Of a stretch of 64,000 bases of DNA, positions 55,605 to 63,688 are shown piece by piece (position 1 is the first letter of the stretch; each line of letters begins with the position of its first letter). The notes beneath the pieces were generated by a model, which was not told the origin of the DNA, did not search any database, and saw nothing but the letters and a program-made list of their open reading frames with translations. The position numbers were made by a program, and so were the translations under genes. Source of the stretch: Adlercreutzia faecimuris (GTDB lineage Bacteria > Actinomycetota > Coriobacteriia > Coriobacteriales > Eggerthellaceae); NCBI RefSeq assembly GCF_022669055.1, contig NZ_JAJMLW010000003.1:455824-519823 (forward strand), written 5' to 3'.

Positions 55605-55628
55605 AAAAAAGCCCGCGATGGCGGGCTT
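55605..55628 (-). terminator. Rho-independent terminator of rpmB
   Basis: On the minus strand AAGCCCGC/GCGGGCTT stem followed by TTTTTT, 45 bases after the rpmB stop. Confidence 0.9.
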
Positions 55629-55673
55629 CATGCGGTGCGGCGTCCCGGAGGAGCCGCGGCGACAGGGGAGGCG

Positions 55674-55865
55674 CTAGGCGCGCTCGACCTTGCCGGCCTT
55701 CATGCAGGACGTGCAGACATTGGCCTTGCGCACGTGGCCGTTCGAGTCCTTGATGGTGATCTTCTGCACGTTGGGGCGGAAGACGCGATTGGACACGCGG
55801 TGCGAGTGGCTGATGCTACGACCGGCGACGGGGTGCTTACCGCAAACTTCACAAACCTTGGACAT
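55674..55865 (-). CDS. rpmB: 50S ribosomal protein L28
   Basis: 63 residues, normal length. MSKVCEVCGKHPVAGRSISH, RVFRPNVQKI and the C-terminal KANVCTSCMKAGKV. Four cysteines (C5, C8, C51, C54) form the zinc-binding (C+) version of L28. ATG at 55865 with GGAG 9 bases upstream. It has a clear promoter and terminator, so is monocistronic. Confidence 0.97.
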   Translation of the reverse strand: MSKVCEVCGKHPVAGRSISHSHRVSNRVFRPNVQKITIKDSNGHVRKANVCTSCMKAGKVERA

Positions 55866-55920
55866 TTCTATCAACTCCATTGTTACTTGGTTAACCCACA
55901 CGGGACACAAAAGCCCTCAA

Positions 55921-55949
55921 ACTATAGCACACCGCGCAACGGCCATCAA
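55921..55949 (-). promoter_or_regulatory. Promoter of rpmB
   Basis: Minus-strand -35 TTGATG (55949-55944), 17-base spacer, -10 TATAGT (55926-55921), about 55 bases before the start codon. Confidence 0.75.
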
Positions 55950-56151
55950 GAAGAAAATGGGGAACCCGCCGCCTCGCCCCACGCCCCCGCGCCCGCCCGG
56001 CGCCCACCGTGCGTTTTGTGCATTATGCGCCGCCCGCCACCGGCCGGCCGTGGCCGCGGGGCCTTGCGCTATACTACCAGGTTGAGTTAAAGGCACCTCA
56101 CGCGCCTCCCCCTCGCGGCCGCCCGCGGCGGCCGAGCCTGAAAGGAGCATC

Positions 56152-56499
56152 ATGGACACTACTATCCCCGGTGAGCTCCACGTCGCCAACGACGTGCTGG
56201 CCGACATGGTCGGCAACGCGGCCATGGAGTGCTACGGCGTCGTCGGCATGACCGCTCCCAACGCCGCTGACGGCATCGCCAAGATCCTCCCCAACTCGCG
56301 CCTGCGCCGCGGCGTGGTGGTGGATGCCACCGAGGAGGGCATCCACGTCGAGCTCTACGTCGTCATCGAGTACGGCACCAACATCTCCACGGTGTCGCGC
56401 AACCTCATCGACCAGGTGAGCTTCGTGCTCTCCGAGTACGCGCGGGTCCCGCTGGCCGGCGTGGAGGTCCACGTCCAGGACGTCAAGGTGCGCCGCTAG
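56152..56499 (+). CDS. Asp23/Gls24 family envelope stress protein
   Basis: 115 residues. The single Asp23 domain is clear: PGELHVANDVLADMVGNAAM, YGVVGMTAP, GVVVDATEEGIHVELYVVIEYG (in part) and the C-terminal VEVHVQDVKVRR. Cytoplasmic or membrane-associated; function not defined. It usually lies directly before the DAK-domain gene, as here (70 bases). A -10-like TATACT (56070-56075) precedes it and probably drives the whole operon through coaD. Confidence 0.93.
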   Translation: MDTTIPGELHVANDVLADMVGNAAMECYGVVGMTAPNAADGIAKILPNSRLRRGVVVDATEEGIHVELYVVIEYGTNISTVSRNLIDQVSFVLSEYARVPLAGVEVHVQDVKVRR

Positions 56500-56568
56500 C
56501 GCCCCTTCCCAGCCAGAAGGAGGGCCCGCCTTCCACGGCCCCGCATCCCCTAAGGAGAAACACCCGCC

Positions 56569-58200
56569 ATGCCAACCGCCTACACCTCTAACGACATCCT
56601 GAACGCCATCGCGGCCGCCAGCAAGGCGCTCTCGTCCCGCAAGGAGGAGATCAACCGCCTCAATGTCTTCCCCGTGCCCGACGGCGACACCGGCACCAAC
56701 ATGTCGTTGACCATCGAGAGCGTCGTGGGGAACCTGGCGCGCCTGCCCATCGGGGCCGAGGGCGCCGAGATCCGCAAGGCCATCACCACCGGCGCGCTCA
56801 TGGGCGCGCGCGGCAACTCCGGCGTCATCACCTCGCAGATCCTGCGCGGCCTGTGCGAGGGCACGGTCGGCTGGGAGGGCATGACCGCCGCGTCGCTGGC
56901 CACGGCCTTCGAGAAGGCCGTCGAGGTCGCCTTCCAGGCCGTGCGCAAGCCGGTCGAGGGCACCATCCTCACCGTCCTGCGCGACAGCGCCCAGGCGGCC
57001 GTCAACGCCGCGAAGCTGGGCCTGGCCACCGACGAGGCCCTCGAGGCCGTCGTCGCCGAGGCCTACGCGTCGGTCCAGCGCACGCCCGATTTGCTCCCCG
57101 TGCTCAAGGAGAACGGCGTGGTGGACGCCGGCGGCTTCGGCCTGGCCATCTTCTTCGACTCCTTCGCCTCGGCCCTCACGGGCAAGGAGGGCACCCTCGG
57201 CGACGAGCTGGCCTTCGCCCGCGGCGCCGCCCCCAAGGTGGAGATCGAGCAGATCAACGACTGGGAGGGCTCGGCCTTCCGCTACTGCAACGAGTTTCTG
57301 GTGGACTCCGACGCCCTCGACACCGACGAGGCGCTCGAGTTTCTGGCCACCATGGGCGACTGCGAGCTGTGCGTGGGCTCGGTGCCCAAGTTCAAGGTGC
57401 ACGTCCACTCCAACACGCCGGACAAGGTGCTCGCCTACTTCCTGGAGCGCGGCCAGATATCCGAGGTGTTCATCCACAACATGCAGCTCCAGAGCGAGGA
57501 GCGCACCGAGAAGCTGGCCGCCGAGCAGCAGGCCGAGGCCAAGCCGCTCGGGTTCGTGGCCGTGGCCGCGGGCGAGGGCAACGCCGAGATCCTGCGCAGC
57601 CTGGGGGTCGACGTGGTCGTCTCCGGCGGGCAGACCATGAACCCCTCCACCAAGGATCTGCTGGACGCCGCCGAGCAGGTGAACGCCGACGCCATCGTCA
57701 TCCTGCCGAACAACTCCAACATCATCATGGCTGCCCAGAGCGCCGCGGAGCTCTCCGAGCGCCCGTGCGCCGTGGTGCCCACCAAGAGCGTGCCCCAGGC
57801 CTTCGCGGCCCTGTTCGCCGTCGACCAGGACGCCTCGCTCGAGACCAACGTCGAGGAGATGACCGCCGCCTACGCCGACGTGCGCACCGGCGAGGTCACC
57901 ACCGCCATCAAGGACTCCCACGACGCGGCGGGCAACCCCATCGCCGAGGGCGACGTCATCGGCATCTGCGACGGCTCCATCGACGCGGTGGGCGCGACGG
58001 TGCCCGGCGTGGTGATGGACCTGCTGGCCGCGATGGAGGCCGACGACGCCGACACCTGCACGCTTCTGGCCGGCGAGGACCTGGCCGAGGACGACTTCCA
58101 GGCGCTCGTCGCCGCCATCGAGGAGGCCTACGAGGACCTGGAGGTGGACGCCCACCGCGGCGGCCAGCCCCTCTACCCGGTCATCCTGTCGGTCGAGTAG
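56569..58200 (+). CDS. DAK2-domain protein, fatty acid kinase subunit FakA-like (YloV)
   Basis: 543 residues. The N-terminal DhaL/DAK2 nucleotide-binding domain is intact: VFPVPDGDTGTNMSLTIES (Asp ligands for Mg-ATP), TTGALMGARGNSGVITSQIL. The central part holds CELCVGSVPKFKVHVHSNTP, and the C-terminal DegV-like domain starts at FVAVAAGEGNAEILRSLGVD. In Gram-positives this protein phosphorylates fatty acids delivered by FakB. AAGGAGAAA before the ATG. recG follows at 20 bases. Confidence 0.93.
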   Translation: MPTAYTSNDILNAIAAASKALSSRKEEINRLNVFPVPDGDTGTNMSLTIESVVGNLARLPIGAEGAEIRKAITTGALMGARGNSGVITSQILRGLCEGTVGWEGMTAASLATAFEKAVEVAFQAVRKPVEGTILTVLRDSAQAAVNAAKLGLATDEALEAVVAEAYASVQRTPDLLPVLKENGVVDAGGFGLAIFFDSFASALTGKEGTLGDELAFARGAAPKVEIEQINDWEGSAFRYCNEFLVDSDALDTDEALEFLATMGDCELCVGSVPKFKVHVHSNTPDKVLAYFLERGQISEVFIHNMQLQSEERTEKLAAEQQAEAKPLGFVAVAAGEGNAEILRSLGVDVVVSGGQTMNPSTKDLLDAAEQVNADAIVILPNNSNIIMAAQSAAELSERPCAVVPTKSVPQAFAALFAVDQDASLETNVEEMTAAYADVRTGEVTTAIKDSHDAAGNPIAEGDVIGICDGSIDAVGATVPGVVMDLLAAMEADDADTCTLLAGEDLAEDDFQALVAAIEEAYEDLEVDAHRGGQPLYPVILSVE

Positions 58201-58219
58201 CGCCCCGACCCGCCCGCGC

Positions 58220-60439
58220 TTGGCCGCCGCCACCCGAAAGAGAGCCGCTCACGAGGGCGCCCCCGCGGGGGCGCCCGACCGTCTGGCGGCCACCCTCGCC
58301 CTCGACGAGCCGGTGGGCCGCGTGCGCCTGGTGAGCCCGGCGCGCGCCAAAGCCCTCGAGAAGCTCGGCATCCGCACCGTGCGCGATTTGGTGACCCACT
58401 TCCCGCGGCGCTACGTCGACCTGTCGGCTGTGCGCACCGTGGCCGACGCGCGCATCGGCGAGTCGTGCACCGTGCGCGGCACCGTCCACGAGATCAAGCT
58501 CAAGCGCCCGCGGCCCAACCTCCCGCTCGTGGAGATGGCGCTCGTCGACGGCACGGGCACCCTCATGGTGACGTGCTTCCGCCAGCCGTGGCTGATGGAC
58601 CAGGTGAGGGCGGGGGACGTGGTGGCCGTCGCGGGCAAGGTCGAGTTCGACTACGGCTTCAAGCGCATGACCAACCCCTACCTGGAGAAGGTGGAGGGCG
58701 GCCAGGCCGCGGCCATGATCATCCCCGTGCACCCGGCCACCGAGAAGCTCTCCCCCGCGTGGATGCGCCGGCTGGCCGAGAACGCGCTGGCGGCGGTGCG
58801 CGGGCTCTACGACCCGCTGCCGCTCTCCCTGCGCGAGAAGTACCGCCTGATGAGTCGCGGGTCGGCGCTGTCGTGCATCCACTTCCCGCAGACGATGGGC
58901 GAGGTGGCCGAGGCGCGCCGGCGGCTGGCCTACGAGGAGCTGCTGGTGCTCGAGCTGTTCCTCATGCAGGAGGGCGCGCGGCGCAGCGCCGGGCGCACGC
59001 CCGTGTCCCACGTCGCCGACGGGCCGTACCTGCGCCGCCTGGGCGAGGCGCTGCCGTTCTCGCTCACCGGCGAGCAGGATCAGGCGCGCCGCGACCTTCT
59101 GGCCGTGATGGCCGCGCCGCGCACGGCCAACCACATGATCCTGGGCGACGTGGGCACCGGCAAGACCGCCGTGGCCGCCTTCGGCCTGGCCGCGGCCGCC
59201 GACACGGGCGGGCAGGCCCTGCTCATGGCGCCGACCGAGGTGCTCGCCGTCCAGCACGGGCGCAGCCTGGGGCCGCTCCTGGACGCGGCGGGCGTCACCT
59301 ACGACGTGCTGACCGGCTCGACCCCGGCGGCCGAGCGCGAGGCCATCCTCGCGCGCGTGGCCGGGGGCACCACCGACGTGCTCATCGGCACCCACGCGCT
59401 GCTCGAGGACGACGTGGCGCCGAGAAACCTGACGCTCGTGGTCATCGACGAGCAGCAGCGCTTCGGCGTCGACCAGCGGGCGCGCCTGCTGGCGAAGGGC
59501 GAGGCGCCCGACGCCGTCTACCTGACGGCCACGCCCATCCCGCGCACGCTGGCGCTCGCGCTGTTCGGCAGCCTGACGCTGTCCTACATCCGCGAGAAGC
59601 CGCACGCCGGCGCGGCGCGGGCCACCCGCGTGGTGACCAAGGAGCGGCGCGGCGTCGCCTACGACGCGGCGCGCGAGGCGCTCGGGCGCGGCGAGCAGGT
59701 CTACGTGGTGTGCCCGCTCATCGGCAAGGGCACCGAGGAGCGCGACGCCAAGGCGGCGGCCGCGCGCGACGAGGAGGACGGCGCGGCGCACCCGGTGGTG
59801 AGCATCGAGTCGGAGGCCGACCTGGCCGGCGACGACGTGGCCGCCGCCACGCGCGAGGCGGCCATGCTCCAGTCGTCCACCTTCGCCGACTACGAGGTGG
59901 CGCTCCTGCACGGGGGGATGACCGCGGCGGAGAAGAAGCAGGTCATGGATCGGTTCCGCGCCGGCGAGATCGGGGTCCTGGTGGCCACGACCGTCATCGA
60001 GGTGGGCGTGGACGTGCCCAACGCCACGGTCATGATCATCGAGGACGCCGACCGCTTCGGCCTCTCGCAGCTCCACCAGCTGCGGGGCCGCGTCGGCCGC
60101 GGCGAGAAGCCGGCCGAGGTGTTCCTGGTCTCGGCGTCCAAGCAGGACGCGGCGCTCCAGCGCCTGGGGGCCATGGAGCGCACCGACGACGGCTTCGAGC
60201 TGGCGTCGTTCGACCTGTCGCTGCGCCGCGAGGGCGACATCCTCGGCAACCGCCAGCACGGCGCCTCGGGGCTCAAGCTCGTGAACGTGGTGCGCGACGG
60301 GCGCATCATCGAGGCGGCCCACGCCGACGCGGCGGCGCTGCTGGAGGAGGATCCGGCCCTCGAGGCCCCCGAGCACCGGGCGCTGGCCCGCGAGGTGCGC
60401 ATCCTCGCCTCCCACGCCGACGCCCCGTCCGGCGGGTAG
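58220..60439 (+). CDS. recG: ATP-dependent DNA helicase RecG
   Basis: 739 residues, slightly longer than the usual 680-700 because of an N-terminal extension and a 30-residue acidic insert (about 510-550). Reverses stalled forks and branch-migrates Holliday junctions. Wedge domain (TVRDLVTHFPRRYVDLS, GRLKRP-like), Walker A GDVGTGKTAVA, VIDEQQRFGVDQR, TATPIPRTLAL and QLRGRVGRGE. The TTG at 58220 lacks a good ribosome site; a start nearer PVGRVRLVSPARAK is possible. Confidence 0.95.
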   Translation: MAAATRKRAAHEGAPAGAPDRLAATLALDEPVGRVRLVSPARAKALEKLGIRTVRDLVTHFPRRYVDLSAVRTVADARIGESCTVRGTVHEIKLKRPRPNLPLVEMALVDGTGTLMVTCFRQPWLMDQVRAGDVVAVAGKVEFDYGFKRMTNPYLEKVEGGQAAAMIIPVHPATEKLSPAWMRRLAENALAAVRGLYDPLPLSLREKYRLMSRGSALSCIHFPQTMGEVAEARRRLAYEELLVLELFLMQEGARRSAGRTPVSHVADGPYLRRLGEALPFSLTGEQDQARRDLLAVMAAPRTANHMILGDVGTGKTAVAAFGLAAAADTGGQALLMAPTEVLAVQHGRSLGPLLDAAGVTYDVLTGSTPAAEREAILARVAGGTTDVLIGTHALLEDDVAPRNLTLVVIDEQQRFGVDQRARLLAKGEAPDAVYLTATPIPRTLALALFGSLTLSYIREKPHAGAARATRVVTKERRGVAYDAAREALGRGEQVYVVCPLIGKGTEERDAKAAAARDEEDGAAHPVVSIESEADLAGDDVAAATREAAMLQSSTFADYEVALLHGGMTAAEKKQVMDRFRAGEIGVLVATTVIEVGVDVPNATVMIIEDADRFGLSQLHQLRGRVGRGEKPAEVFLVSASKQDAALQRLGAMERTDDGFELASFDLSLRREGDILGNRQHGASGLKLVNVVRDGRIIEAAHADAAALLEEDPALEAPEHRALAREVRILASHADAPSGG

Positions 60440-60457
60440 GGAAGAGGAAGGAAGGCC

Positions 60458-61090
60458 ATGCGCATCATCGCGGGCGAGCACAAGGGGCGCGTGCTGAAGG
60501 CGCCCAAGGGGGACGGCACCCGCCCCACGACCGACCGCGTGCGCGAGTCGCTCATGTCCATGCTGGCGAGCGCGCGGGGCGGCTTCGACGGCGCCGTGGT
60601 GCTCGACGCCTTCGCGGGGTCGGGCGCGCTGGCGCTCGAGGCGCTCTCGCGCGGGGCGGCCGCCGCGTGCCTGGTGGAGCGCGACGGCGCGGCCGTGAGG
60701 GTGGTCGAGGCCAACGCGCGGCTGCTCGGCTACGGGTCCGATCGCGCCCGCGTGCGCCGCGCCGACGTCCTCAAGGCGGCGGTGCCGCGGATGGGAAAGC
60801 CCTACGACTTGGTATTCCTCGACCCGCCCTACGCCACCGACCCAGCCGACGTGCTGGCGCTCGTCGCGCGCCTCGCCGCGGCGGGGCTGCTGGCGGGCGA
60901 CGCCCTCGTGTCCTACGAGCACGACGCGGCGGCGAGTGCCGCGGTAGACGATCTGGCCGCGTCGGCCGGCCTCGCCGTTGCCACGCGCCGCGCCTGGGGC
61001 GATACTGTCATAGACCTGCTGCGCCCCGACGGCGCGCGCACCGAGGGCGCCGAGCCGCCCGCCACGCCCCACGAGGAGGAGACCCGATGA
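60458..61090 (+). CDS. rsmD: 16S rRNA (guanine-966-N2)-methyltransferase RsmD
   Basis: 210 residues. SAM-dependent methyltransferase: MRIIAGEHKGRVLKAPKG, TRPTTDRVRESLMSML, VLDAFAGSGALALEALSRGA (SAM motif I) and LVFLDPPYATDP (catalytic DPPY). ATG at 60458 after AGGAAGG. It overlaps coaD by ATGA, the usual pairing. Confidence 0.96.
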   Translation: MRIIAGEHKGRVLKAPKGDGTRPTTDRVRESLMSMLASARGGFDGAVVLDAFAGSGALALEALSRGAAAACLVERDGAAVRVVEANARLLGYGSDRARVRRADVLKAAVPRMGKPYDLVFLDPPYATDPADVLALVARLAAAGLLAGDALVSYEHDAAASAAVDDLAASAGLAVATRRAWGDTVIDLLRPDGARTEGAEPPATPHEEETR

Positions 61091-61572
61091 GACGCGCCCT
61101 GACCCCCGGCACCTTCGACCCCATCACCGCGGGGCACCTCGACGTCATCACCCGTGCCGCCCAGATCATGGACGAGGTGGTGGTGGCCGTGGCGGCCTCG
61201 GCCAAGAAGCGGCCGCTGTTCTCGCTCGAGGAGCGCGTGGCGCTCGCGCGCGAGGCCACGGCGCACCTGCCCAACGTCCGGGTGGAGCCCTTCGACTGCC
61301 TGCTCATCGACTTCGCGCGGCAGATGGACGCCCGCGTGGTGGTGAAGGGCCTGCGCGCCATCACCGACTTCGAGTACGAGTTCCAGCAGACGGCGCTCAA
61401 CTACCAGCTCGATAGCCAGCTCGAGACCATCTTCATCATGTCGCCTCCGGAGTACATGTACCTGTCCTCCTCGGTGGTGCGCGAGATAGCCTCCTTCCAC
61501 GGTGAGCTCGACCAGTTCGTCCCCGCCTGCGTGCGAGAGGCCCTGGAGGCGAAGTTCCCCCGCGCTGAGTAG
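61087..61572 (+). CDS. coaD: Phosphopantetheine adenylyltransferase
   Basis: 161 residues, family length. Fourth step of coenzyme A synthesis. TPGTFDPITAGHLDVITRAA carries the TxGH nucleotide-binding motif, then FDCLLIDFARQ, VVKGLRAITDFEYEFQQT and YLSSSVVREIASFHG. GAGGAGACC before the ATG, coupled to rsmD. It appears to be the last gene of the asp23-fakA-recG-rsmD-coaD operon; no clear terminator follows. Confidence 0.97.
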   Translation: MRRALTPGTFDPITAGHLDVITRAAQIMDEVVVAVAASAKKRPLFSLEERVALAREATAHLPNVRVEPFDCLLIDFARQMDARVVVKGLRAITDFEYEFQQTALNYQLDSQLETIFIMSPPEYMYLSSSVVREIASFHGELDQFVPACVREALEAKFPRAE

Positions 61573-61872
61573 CGCCCTCTTCCGCGATCTCCTCCCTCCC
61601 TCGTAGTCGCGTCGTCGCCACGCGCGCTGGGGGAGCCACCGCGGTGCTACCAAGAGCCCCGCAGGAGGTGAAGGCCCCTCATTCCCCGTCTCGTCAGCCG
61701 CTCGCCGACGAACCTTTCTCCGAGTTGTGGAGAGTTGTACCGATAATTGGTCAGTCATGAACGCCCCCTGGCGCGTCCAGGGCGCTGTGCTACTATATTC
61801 AACTGAACTACAACGCTCCCTTACCGCAGGTGAGGGGCGTTATCCGTCAAGGAGACGAGGACGAGAAGAGCC
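61573..61872 (+). promoter_or_regulatory. Leader region of the NusG-paralogue operon
   Basis: 300 bases without a gene. It has a CCCTGG-CGCGT-CCAGGG hairpin (around 61766-61782), an AT-rich -10-like TATATT (61794-61799), then the hairpin described separately. This looks like a promoter with a structured 5' leader. Confidence 0.5.
61812..61841 (+). promoter_or_regulatory. 5' leader hairpin before the first NusG paralogue
   Basis: AACGCTCCCTTACC and GGTGAGGGGCGTT can form about 13 pairs with a GCA loop and one bulged C, starting just after the -10-like box. LoaP-type antiterminators are known to act through an RNA hairpin in the leader of their target operons, so this is a candidate recognition element. 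Confidence 0.4.
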
Positions 61873-62619
61873 GTGAGCCAGCTGATGCTGACACATACCG
61901 ACAAACCTCGCGGGGGGGGGCAGCCGCTTCAAGGTAGCCCTCGCAGCCGCCGCGTAGCCTCTTCCGCGCGCCTGGTTCCGGGCGCGTCCCGTTCCTCCGC
62001 CCGCCCCGCCTTGTCGCGGGCGGGCGATCCCCTCATCCAGCAACCTGCCGCCGCGCCCCTGGCGCGCTACGTCGTGCAGGCCGTCCCGTCCCGCGAGGAC
62101 GCGGCGGCGCGCTTCGTCGCGTCCCTTGCCGGCGACGCCGTGCGGGCGTGCTTCCCGCTGCGCCGCCAGATGCCGCGCCAGAAGGCGGGGGAGTGGGGCT
62201 ACGCCACCGACCTGCTGCTTCCCGGCTACCTGCTGCTCGACGCCGACGATCCCGAGGCCGTCGCGCGCCTCCTCGCCCGCTCGACCCAGGCCGCCGACGT
62301 GCTGGCCGCCGACGGACGCGTGGCCGCGCTCTCCGATGCTGAGGCGGAGCTCTTGGCCGTACTCGGCGGGGCCGACCACGTGGTGCGCACGTCACGCGGG
62401 CGCATCGAGGACGGGCGCTTGATGGTGGAGTCCGGCCCGCTCGCCGGGCGGGAGGGGCTCGTCTGCCACGTCGACCGCCACCGCCGCGCCGCCTGGCTCG
62501 ACCCGTCGCGCGCCGACGAGGTGCTGCTGGGCCGCAGCCCGTCTTCCGCATCCCCCTCCGCTCTGCCGGCCGGCGCCCGCGGCCTCAAGGTGGGCCTGGA
62601 GGTGGTCTCCAAGAGCTGA
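61873..62619 (+). CDS. NusG-family antiterminator paralogue with poly-G tract in first codons
   Basis: 248 residues from the GTG at 61873. NusG N-terminal domain from about residue 63 (ARYVVQAVPSREDAAARFVA, LLLPGYLLLDADD), then a KOW domain (VESGPLAGREGLVCHVDRHR). The 60 residues before it are Ser/Arg/Ala-rich and non-conserved, and contain nine consecutive G (61912-61920) in codons 14-16. A change in the length of that run would shift the frame before the NusG domain. A TTG start near 62010 would bypass it. Predicted to promote elongation of a downstream, probably cell-surface, operon. Confidence 0.8.
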   Translation: MSQLMLTHTDKPRGGGQPLQGSPRSRRVASSARLVPGASRSSARPALSRAGDPLIQQPAAAPLARYVVQAVPSREDAAARFVASLAGDAVRACFPLRRQMPRQKAGEWGYATDLLLPGYLLLDADDPEAVARLLARSTQAADVLAADGRVAALSDAEAELLAVLGGADHVVRTSRGRIEDGRLMVESGPLAGREGLVCHVDRHRRAAWLDPSRADEVLLGRSPSSASPSALPAGARGLKVGLEVVSKS

Positions 62620-63127
62620 CCTGCCGTTCTTCCGCAGCCTCTTGCGGAGAGCCCGAGCGAGCGGCCGGCCGGCTCCTCCCTCGGTTTCTCCGCAGGAAAC
62701 TGCACGCATATCCCGTCGTGTAAGGCGAGGCCGCGTTCGGCGTCTCGTATAAGCGCGGGAGGGAAATAGGCGAAGCCGCGACCAGGGCCCTTGGGCCTTG
62801 GATGGCGAAGCCGTGCCGCTTGGCCTCAGTGGGGAAGGTGGCGCGGACGCGGCCCTCAGGTCGCCTGTGGGCGGCCGGGGCGAAGCCATGCGCGGGGCCG
62901 GCCCGGTCGCCTGAGGGCGTCGGCCGGCTGCGCGCGTCGCGGCTGCGAAGGACGGCCCGAGGGGGCCGGCGGCGAAGCCATGTCCGCAGGCTCGCCGGGC
63001 GTGCCGCGCCCGGTCGGCCGCGAGGCGCAGCGATGGGGCGGCCGAGGGGCCGTCGGCGCCGCCGCGCCCCGTCGCGGGAGCGCTGCTCTCGCGCGCCGGG
63101 CCCGGAGGGGCCGGGAAGGGAGCAGCC
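62620..63127. other. Spacer between the two NusG paralogues with GGCGAAGCC repeats
   Basis: About 500 bases without a recognisable protein. The 9-mer GGCGAAGCC occurs at 62769, 62804, 62879 and 62971, usually followed by RYG. A compact hairpin CCAGGGCCC-TT-GGGCCTTGG lies at 62782-62801, and CCCTCAGG/CCTGAGGG at 62853-62860 and 62909-62916 form an inverted pair. It may be a structured transcript leader for the second paralogue. Confidence 0.55.
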
Positions 63128-63640
63128 ATGTGGTACGTGGTCCACGTGAGCACCGGACGCGAGGCCGCGGCCTGCCGCCTCATCGAGGAGCGGGTCGATC
63201 CGAGCCTGTACGCGGAGTGCTTCGTGCCGCGGCGCAGCGTGGCCCATCGCGTGGGCGATACGTGGAGCACCGTGGAGGAGCCCCTTTTCCCGGGCTACCT
63301 GATCGTCGATACCGCGCAGCCCCGCAGGCTGCGCGCGGCGCTCGATCGGCTGCCGGACTTCGCGCGGCTCCTCGACGTGGACGGCGAGTTCCTGCCGCTC
63401 GACGACGAGGAGGTGGCCTGGATCGACGCCTTCACGCGCCGTGGCCACCGCGTGGTGGACATGTCGCACGCGGTCGTCGAGGGCGGCATCGTCCGCATCG
63501 TGGACGGCCCGCTCGTCGGCAAGGAGGCGCAGGTCAAGCGCATCAACCGCCGCAAGCGCCGCGCCGTGCTCGAGCTGCGCATCCTCGGCCGGGTGGCCGA
63601 GGTTCCCGTCGGCCTCGAGATCCTCCGCAAGCCCCGCTGA
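63128..63640 (+). CDS. LoaP-like NusG-family antiterminator
   Basis: 170 residues; ATG at 63128 after GGGAAGGGAG. NusG N-terminal domain WYVVHVSTGREAAACRLIEE, with EEPLFPGYLIVD, then a KOW domain DGPLVGKEAQVKRINRRKRR. The short basic C-terminus and its own operon position, away from rplK, separate it from housekeeping NusG and match the LoaP group, which drives processive antitermination of long biosynthetic operons. The next gene starts 49 bases later. Confidence 0.88.
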   Translation: MWYVVHVSTGREAAACRLIEERVDPSLYAECFVPRRSVAHRVGDTWSTVEEPLFPGYLIVDTAQPRRLRAALDRLPDFARLLDVDGEFLPLDDEEVAWIDAFTRRGHRVVDMSHAVVEGGIVRIVDGPLVGKEAQVKRINRRKRRAVLELRILGRVAEVPVGLEILRKPR

Positions 63641-63688
63641 TTTCCCAGAACGCAAGCACCGCCCAAAGAGAACAAACCGATAGAAGCA

